This document shows, one piece after another, positions 59,118-64,000 of a DNA stretch of 64,000 nt; within the stretch, counting starts at the first letter, position 1, and the number at the start of each line of letters is the position of its first letter. The DNA is from Bacteroidia bacterium. GTDB lineage: Bacteria > Bacteroidota > Bacteroidia > JADZBD01. The stretch lies in NCBI GenBank assembly GCA_020852255.1, contig JADZBD010000005.1, forward strand, positions 1-64,000, written 5' to 3'. The notes below the pieces were generated by a model. That model was given only the letters and a program-made list of their open reading frames with translations, did not search any database and had not been told where the DNA came from. The position numbers and the translations under genes are program-made.

Positions 59118-60562
59118 GCCGCCTGTATTAATGGAACCTTAACAATAAGCAGAGTACCTTCACCCGGAGCAGACTCCACATTAAACTCTCCGTCTATCCC
59201 GGAAGCCCGCTCTTTCATGCCCATCAGTCCGGTGCTGAATTCGTTTTGCAAAACACCCGGTGTGAATCCCCTCCCATTATCGCCGATCACGAGTGAAAGA
59301 TCATTCTCTTCTCTGAATAAAATAAGTTCCATTGCCGTGCAGTCTGAATGTTTAACCGCATTATTCATGGCTTCCTGGCAAATCCGGAAAAGTTCAATGG
59401 AAATTCTCTTATCCACCTTCGCATCCTTCATATTCGTTTCATATTTGATGGGAATACCGGTTTTCCTCCGGAATTCTTCGGCCAGCCAGCCGATGGAGGC
59501 AGACAATCCGAGTGTATCCAGCACACCGGGCCGGAGGTCAGTAGCCACCTTTCTTACACTTTGCATCATCCGGTCCGTTTCCCCGATCAGTTCCTGCACG
59601 GTATCAAGCGCTGCGGAGGCCGTCGCCGGCAGGTGGTTCCTGAGTGAGAAGAGCGAAAGCCGTAACCCGGTTACCTGCTGCCCCAGTTCATCATGGATTT
59701 CGCGTGCCAGCCGGGCCCTTTCCTCTTCCACCACTTTGTTGAGGTGTTTGGAAAAATTCCGTATCCGTATCTCCGCTTCCGTGCTGGCGGTAACATCCAT
59801 GATGCTGCCGACCCTGACCGTATGCCCATCCGTGTCTATATGAAAGGTGGAATCATCCCGCAGCCACTTTTCTGAGCCATCTATCCACCGCACCCTGAAT
59901 CGGTGGCAAAGAAACCTCCCTTCTACATCTGCTTTCCTGTAGGTTTCGAGAAGAACGGGGAGGTCGTCGCGGTGGATGCGGGAAAAGAGAAGGGTATGAT
60001 CTCTGAGCAGCTCCTCCGGTGCGAATCCCCAGATAAAATGTGCATTGTCAGAAATAAAGTCGTACCGCACCTTACCCTGCGGGTTCCGGAGATAACGGTA
60101 CACGAGTCCGGGAATGGAGGAGGTAACTTCTTTCAATATTTGTTTTTCCCTTCTTAGTTCTTCCAAGGCTTCGTTCCTGGACCTCCTGCTTGCGGCCTCG
60201 GCCAGCACCCGGCGGATGATAAAAGGAATTTTAGCCAGGTGATCCGACAGGATATAATCCGTAGCCCCTTCACGTAAGATTTCTGCGGCGTCGCCCTCTC
60301 CGTTTTTATTCACGATGAAAATAACCGGTGTTTCCGGGCAGAAAAAAAGACTCATCTGAAGAATCAGTTTGCCCGAAAATTCTCCCCTCTGGTACTGGGA
60401 AATCACCAGTGCCGGCTCCTGTTCCTCAAGAGCTTGGCGGAACCCTACCAGAGAATCCGCTACCATTATTTCATATCCATGGAACGATTCCCTTAAAATG
60501 GGAACGATCTGTTCCGGCAGTGCCGGGTCCGTAAAAAATACAAGAAAATGCTTCCCCTTCAT
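59114..60562 (-). CDS. hybrid-like sensor histidine kinase (pseudo-receiver, PAS, HisKA_3, HATPase)
   Basis: A 482-residue soluble kinase of the NarX type. Order: an N-terminal receiver-like domain (about 1-125) in which the phospho-acceptor position reads ISQYQRG instead of an Asp and the switch lysine is lost (YILSDHL); a PAS domain (about 150-265, VYRYLRNPQGKVRYDFISDN; FRVRWIDGSEKWLRDD); the dimerisation helix with EERARLAREIHDELGQQVTG (His near 290); and the ATPase domain (EAMNNAVKHSD, GDNGRGF, GLMGMKERA). It has no membrane segment, so it senses a cytoplasmic signal or the state of the receiver proteins upstream. Confidence 0.92.
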   Translation of the reverse strand: MKGKHFLVFFTDPALPEQIVPILRESFHGYEIMVADSLVGFRQALEEQEPALVISQYQRGEFSGKLILQMSLFFCPETPVIFIVNKNGEGDAAEILREGATDYILSDHLAKIPFIIRRVLAEAASRRSRNEALEELRREKQILKEVTSSIPGLVYRYLRNPQGKVRYDFISDNAHFIWGFAPEELLRDHTLLFSRIHRDDLPVLLETYRKADVEGRFLCHRFRVRWIDGSEKWLRDDSTFHIDTDGHTVRVGSIMDVTASTEAEIRIRNFSKHLNKVVEEERARLAREIHDELGQQVTGLRLSLFSLRNHLPATASAALDTVQELIGETDRMMQSVRKVATDLRPGVLDTLGLSASIGWLAEEFRRKTGIPIKYETNMKDAKVDKRISIELFRICQEAMNNAVKHSDCTAMELILFREENDLSLVIGDNGRGFTPGVLQNEFSTGLMGMKERASGIDGEFNVESAPGEGTLLIVKVPLIQAA

Positions 60563-60569
60563 CCCTGCT

Positions 60570-60968
60570 TCATTTTACGGTGTGGCAACGAATTCCCAAT
60601 GCGTCATACAGCGTTTCCTTCTGAATGGGAGACTCCAATACCTTGCTCACACCTGCGGTGAGCAATGCAGGGTGGGAAATTTCTATAGGAGCCGGGGCAT
60701 AACCGATCACCGGCGTACCATTTGGCAGGGCAGAGCGTCCTGAGCGGATCAGTTCGCAGATCTGGCATTTAGGCAATGCAAGATTCAGAAGAAGGAGACA
60801 AACATGAGAGAGATCCGAGCCCATGAAGAATTCAGACAACTCGATGCCGTTCCTAAGGTGTTTGATAAGACAATGAGGTTGGGATGCACGCATCATTTCT
60901 ATCAGACGGGAGGCCTCGCGGGCATCCGGTTCTGCGACCAGGATCAGATGCGATGCATGTTGCTTCAT
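60570..60968 (-). CDS. degenerate receiver-domain protein
   Basis: A 132-residue single-domain protein with the receiver fold: SHLILVAEPDAREASRLIEM, then LLLLNLALPK where the phospho-acceptor Asp is replaced by Asn, PVIGYAPAP, and VLESPIQKETL where the conserved Lys is Ser. It therefore cannot be phosphorylated in the usual way and may act as a constitutive or phosphorylation-independent partner of the kinase 7 bp downstream. Confidence 0.75.
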   Translation of the reverse strand: MKQHASHLILVAEPDAREASRLIEMMRASQPHCLIKHLRNGIELSEFFMGSDLSHVCLLLLNLALPKCQICELIRSGRSALPNGTPVIGYAPAPIEISHPALLTAGVSKVLESPIQKETLYDALGIRCHTVK

Positions 60969-61116
60969 AATGAAAGAACTACCAACATCAATAACACACT
61001 CCAGGCCATAATGACCACACTGGTAAGCATGGGCACCTGTGGCCGTTTGCAGGGTTTACGATATAAATCGGTTTTTTGTTTCATTTAAGGCATCCTAACT
61101 AATGTTACAACAATCG

Positions 61117-61197
61117 TCAGCTTAACATGTAAAGCACGATACAGAGTGTAATCCCTATGAGGACCAGTATGATATCTGTAATAACCTCGCGTTTCAT
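61117..61197 (-). CDS. 26-residue single-helix membrane peptide
   Basis: ATG at 61197 directly follows the TGA stop at 61200-61198. The frame encodes MKREVITDIILVLIGITLCI then VLYMLS: a charged start and one membrane-spanning helix. Translational coupling to the receiver gene is likely. Small size makes chance possible. Confidence 0.35.
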   Translation of the reverse strand: MKREVITDIILVLIGITLCIVLYMLS

Positions 61198-61584
61198 TCA
61201 ATTGAGCTGGAAATTATAGGTAAGAGATTTCAGTTCCCTCACATTAAGGGGGTGGGAGATACTACCTTTAAAGAGGGGCAATTCCTCAACTTCCATTTCA
61301 GCGCGGCTGGGAGTATTTCCCTTTTTGAGGATCACCACTTTAAGTCCGAGGGTTTTGCGGAACGGAAGGTTTTTGAGCCATTCCAGGAAATGCATTACGG
61401 AGGCGGAGCGGGTATTTGCGTCAAGAATTACGAGATCGGGGCGATGAGAACCTATAAAGTTCCGCACCGCCCCCTCCCTGGTGGTCTCAACCTCTATATC
61501 ATCCCCAAAGAGCAGCGAACGGCAGATGTCGTACCGGTACTCATTGAGCCGGATCTCATCTGATCCAAGCATGAGGATTTTCAT
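61198..61584 (-). CDS. receiver-like domain protein
   Basis: A 128-residue protein with receiver layout: KILMLGSDEIRLNEYRYDIC, DLVILDANTRSAS (the Asp is present here), LKVVILKKGN and SISHPLNVREL, where the conserved Lys is His. Partly degenerate. Together with the receiver-like protein at 60570 and the kinase's N-terminal domain it makes three non-canonical receivers in one cluster. Confidence 0.65.
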   Translation of the reverse strand: MKILMLGSDEIRLNEYRYDICRSLLFGDDIEVETTREGAVRNFIGSHRPDLVILDANTRSASVMHFLEWLKNLPFRKTLGLKVVILKKGNTPSRAEMEVEELPLFKGSISHPLNVRELKSLTYNFQLN

Positions 61585-61596
61585 AGGGGTTAGTAT

Positions 61597-61860
61597 TTAA
61601 TTCATTCCATCATCTACATGCCCGATAATCTGATCGCCGCCAACCAAAACTGTTGTGTGATAAGGGTTCGATGTATCACAAAGTCTGGATCCGTCCTGAT
61701 ACACTTGAAGTACAACGACATTCGTATAGCCATTGTTAGTCAAGTACGAAATGCAATCTCTATTAGTCACAATGACCGCCGAGGAGGTGTTTGACTTGGC
61801 AGATGTAAAAAGTAACGTTCCCACCAGGAACGCACCAATAAGTATCAACTTGCTTTTCAT
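61597..61860 (-). CDS. small secreted protein
   Basis: An 87-residue protein with signal peptide (MKSKLILIGAFLVGTLLFTS, cleavage near SAK). The mature part, RDCISYLTNNGYTNVVVLQV to IIGHVDDGMN, has two cysteines that could form a disulphide. ATG at 61860 is preferred to the longer frame since it gives a signal peptide. Function unknown. It is divergent from the 503-residue gene. Confidence 0.55.
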   Translation of the reverse strand: MKSKLILIGAFLVGTLLFTSAKSNTSSAVIVTNRDCISYLTNNGYTNVVVLQVYQDGSRLCDTSNPYHTTVLVGGDQIIGHVDDGMN

Positions 61861-61894
61861 GTTTGAATTTTTTCTCAAATCAAGCCACTTAGCG

Positions 61895-61925
61895 TTTTGA
61901 TACCAAGCAGAAAGACGTATATTTG
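61895..61925 (+). promoter_or_regulatory. Bacteroidota-type promoter for the gene at 62001
   Basis: TTTTG (61895-61899), 18 bases, then TATATTTG (61918-61925): a close fit to the -33 TTTG / -7 TAnnTTTG promoter of this phylum, and the best in the window. Predicted start near 61932, leader about 70 bases. Confidence 0.6.
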
Positions 61926-62000
61926 TTACGTCATATTCATCATCATAATATTCTATAATTCTGTATTTCAAGTATTTATATAGTTTAACTGTTACATCAT

Positions 62001-63512
62001 ATGAATGAGCTGGCAAGCATTATAGAAATCCTACCAGAAGGCTTAATTTCTTACGTACGTAATCAATTACCATCTAACACTTCCCGGAGCTCTGGCCGCT
62101 CGAAATACCTTCAATTATTCGACCTAATACGACGTTATGGACAACAAAACGACAAGTTCTATTCCGCTAAGCTTTACAAAGACGGAATTCATTCCGAATA
62201 TCGTGTTCTGAAACATAGATTAAAAAACAAAATCTTACAAGTTCTTTTGCAAGAGGAAGCCACCACACGTGTAAGCAGCTTTGACAGGATTGATTTAGAA
62301 ATGATGGAATCAATTAGACAACTCTATGCAATCCGCATTCTTTTACGACTAAGAGGTAATACTCAGTTAATCTTTAATCTTCTTACAGAAGTGGAAAACA
62401 AAACAAAAAAGAATGAACATTATGGGTTGCTTCTTGAATGCCTACATCTTAAAAAATATAATCTAGCGTATATTAAATCAGTCGATGAATTTGCTCTCAT
62501 TAATTCCGAAATTGAGAAAATCCACACCTACTATAAACTTGTAAATAAAGCGAATGATTCATATCACCACTTTATACTCCTGAAACAAATACGTCACACT
62601 AATTCTTCTGAGAAAGAAAACTCTAAACAACTAAGAAACAGCATTAATGAGCTTAGAAAGGACATAGAATACACTAAATCTCCACTAGCGCTATATTTTG
62701 TATTAATGCTAGAAATGGAATATCATGAAGTAAATCGCAATTTTGAAGCTGGCAGAGAAACGAGCGAAGCCATATGCAATCATGTAGTTTCTCATCCAAG
62801 TGTTATGAAATCACAACGTTTAGGCAGCGCTTTCATCAATGCGGCCTTCTTTAATGCTAAACTTAAAAACTACTCGACAGCTTCTTTGCAAGCCGAAAAA
62901 GCTCTAGAGCACACGTTAGCGCACGCAACAAATACTGTTATCTATACTATTGTTCTTATCAAACTTAATATTTACCAAGATAATTTGATGAAGGCAGAAC
63001 AACTACTAACACGCGCTAAGCAAATTGCCTACAATATTAAAAGTGACGCCCTCCTTGCTCAGTTGGAATTTCTAAAACTTATAATACTAATTAAAGAGAA
63101 CAAACTTCGTCATGCTTCCAAAATTGCTTTGATTAACACACACTTAGATCAAGACAAATATGGCTATGGAATTTATCAAAGATTATTTGCTGTTTATACT
63201 CTTGGATTGTTAGGAAAAACCGAAGGGGCTGACTCCATACTCACTATGCTAATGAGGAAACGTTCAGAATATTGTGGAAAAAATCAAAATGTTCGATTAT
63301 TTTACCTCATAGAATTACTTGCAAAATGGAGCAAGCATGGATACAATATAAATTTATTTAGCGATAAAGAATTCATTGAATTACGACACAAACTCAATTC
63401 GTCGATTCCCCAATTGGCCTGGTCTCCTCTAGATCATGAGGTAATATCCCTGAGTGAACTGTTCTTTCGCACGGTTTCCAAAAGAAAACCACAAGATTTA
63501 ACGATTGTCTAA
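62001..63512 (+). CDS. helical-repeat protein of unknown function
   Basis: A 503-residue, almost all-helical protein without signal peptide. It starts MNELASIIEILPEGLISYVR, followed by SKYLQLFDLIRRYGQQ. The middle and C-terminal parts have TPR-like helix pairs (INAAFFNAKLKNYSTASLQA, EKALEHTLAH, IVLIKLNIYQDNLMKAEQLL). Composition is AT-rich with many Lys and Asn. I have seen such proteins as orphans in Bacteroidota but know no function. Confidence 0.6.
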   Translation: MNELASIIEILPEGLISYVRNQLPSNTSRSSGRSKYLQLFDLIRRYGQQNDKFYSAKLYKDGIHSEYRVLKHRLKNKILQVLLQEEATTRVSSFDRIDLEMMESIRQLYAIRILLRLRGNTQLIFNLLTEVENKTKKNEHYGLLLECLHLKKYNLAYIKSVDEFALINSEIEKIHTYYKLVNKANDSYHHFILLKQIRHTNSSEKENSKQLRNSINELRKDIEYTKSPLALYFVLMLEMEYHEVNRNFEAGRETSEAICNHVVSHPSVMKSQRLGSAFINAAFFNAKLKNYSTASLQAEKALEHTLAHATNTVIYTIVLIKLNIYQDNLMKAEQLLTRAKQIAYNIKSDALLAQLEFLKLIILIKENKLRHASKIALINTHLDQDKYGYGIYQRLFAVYTLGLLGKTEGADSILTMLMRKRSEYCGKNQNVRLFYLIELLAKWSKHGYNINLFSDKEFIELRHKLNSSIPQLAWSPLDHEVISLSELFFRTVSKRKPQDLTIV

Positions 63513-63544
63513 CAAAATTTATTCGTAATTCACCAATAGAATAA

Positions 63545-63784
63545 ATGCAAGATCTAGTCGACCTTATTCAGTCATTACGACCAACGGAAACAAGAAAACT
63601 TAAACAACTCCTAAATGGAGGAGGAAAGCGCTCTGAATCCGGAACAATGCAACTTCTTAGAATATTAGAAAAAGATTCCACTCATACTAAAAGTGCAACT
63701 TTAGGGAGTAGTTATGGGTCTATATGTAAGCGGGTACGACGGTATCCGTTACAGTACATTATTAACTTAATCTATTCTATTTGA
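63545..63784 (+). CDS. short protein resembling the N-terminus of the upstream gene product
   Basis: A 79-residue protein: MQDLVDLIQSLRPTETRKLK and QLLNGGGKRSESGTMQLLRI. The layout (short helix, then a loop with S-G, then QLLRI) parallels the first 60 residues of the 503-residue protein at 62001, suggesting a truncated relative. It starts 32 bp after that gene. The C-terminus (RYPLQYIINLIYSI) may be out of frame with the original. Function unknown. Confidence 0.4.
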   Translation: MQDLVDLIQSLRPTETRKLKQLLNGGGKRSESGTMQLLRILEKDSTHTKSATLGSSYGSICKRVRRYPLQYIINLIYSI

Positions 63785-63868
63785 ATGAGGTTTGAAATAA
63801 CCGAGGGGATGATTCGGGAGCTATCAGTGCTCGGAGTTGTAATCATCATCCTGATTTGGAGTCTGTAA
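63785..63868 (+). CDS. 27-residue single-helix membrane peptide
   Basis: ATG immediately follows the TGA of the gene at 63545-63784 (no gap). The peptide reads MRFEITEGMIRELSVLGVVI then IILIWSL: a charged start and one terminal hydrophobic helix. It has the same junction and design as the peptide at 61117-61197. Plausible but short. Confidence 0.35.
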   Translation: MRFEITEGMIRELSVLGVVIIILIWSL

Positions 63869-63961
63869 AAAGGCACTGAATCAACCGATTAAGAGTGGGA
63901 AGCGTAATCCCCACCTTTGAGAATGGTAAACTTACTTCGTGAAAACGAGCCGTACTAGATG

Positions 63962-63995
63962 AATCCCAGTGAACGAAAACACTGGGATTCCGTAT
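63962..63995 (+). terminator. strong hairpin, probable terminator
   Basis: AATCCCAGTG (63962-63971) and CACTGGGATT (63980-63989) form a perfect 10-bp stem with an 8-base loop, followed by CCGTATTTATA. Confidence 0.6.
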
Positions 63996-64000
63996 TTATA

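Overview
The window looks like a chromosome segment from an uncultured Bacteroidota (class Bacteroidia; family not resolvable). Evidence: many secreted proteins end in type IX secretion (T9SS) C-terminal sorting domains with the YPNP motif, there is a PorP/SprF protein, several promoters fit the Bacteroidota TAnnTTTG -7 box, and the tmRNA, PurL, MnmE and SucD are of ordinary bacterial type. No tRNA, rRNA, CRISPR array or transposase was recognised.

Layout. (1) 1-6727 is an AT-rich accessory mosaic. It begins with three integron-type attC sites (131-265, 2041-2176, 2708-2829) that delimit a three-gene cassette (DUF2231-like membrane protein, small lipoprotein, bestrophin) and a ParE/RelE toxin-antitoxin cassette. 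It continues into a truncated EcoRI-type adenine methylase joined tail-to-tail with another broken gene, a lipoprotein/unknown pair, and membrane-protein genes. It stops at the 3' end of a tmRNA gene (6728-7091, minus strand; encoded tag NGETNYAMAA). (2) 7183-30188 is denser and GC-richer: saccharopine dehydrogenase-like enzyme, tryptophan 2,3-dioxygenase, outer-membrane barrels, a GH18-CUB-T9SS protein, an LRR / PorP-SprF / double-AAA+ gene set, an amidohydrolase, an SDR, an amino-acid permease, a multi-spanning membrane protein, purL and then a complete dltC-dltD-dltX-dltB-dltA operon. (3) 30234-38466 holds a very long pyruvate:ferredoxin oxidoreductase plus a small partner gene, flanked by two related TPR-membrane-coiled-coil proteins. 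(4) 38659-49320 is a T9SS cargo region with a Fic protein; on the minus strand intact secreted genes alternate with 5'-truncated remnants of others. (5) 49546-52792: mnmE, a four-helix-bundle (S23-type) gene followed by an 18-copy 15-bp tandem repeat, and sucD with a lysine-rich SPKK tail. (6) 52798-61584: a 1604-aa T9SS adhesin-like protein preceded by five regularly spaced TGTAG-N8-CTACA palindromes, a small secreted protein with the same palindrome upstream, and a NarL-type response regulator / histidine kinase with additional degenerate receiver proteins. (7) 61597-64000: small secreted protein, a helical 503-aa protein of unknown function, a truncated possible relative of it, and a tiny membrane peptide.

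Most notable: the attC/cassette array; a dlt (D-alanylation) operon including a 49-aa DltX microprotein with a C-terminal FVYQQF in a Gram-negative lineage; the TGTAG-N8-CTACA operator-like arrays beside a LuxR/NarL regulator; the alternating intact/truncated T9SS gene array with near-identical sorting-domain DNA; and the histone-like tail on SucD. All family assignments rest on motif recognition by eye; no database search was possible.
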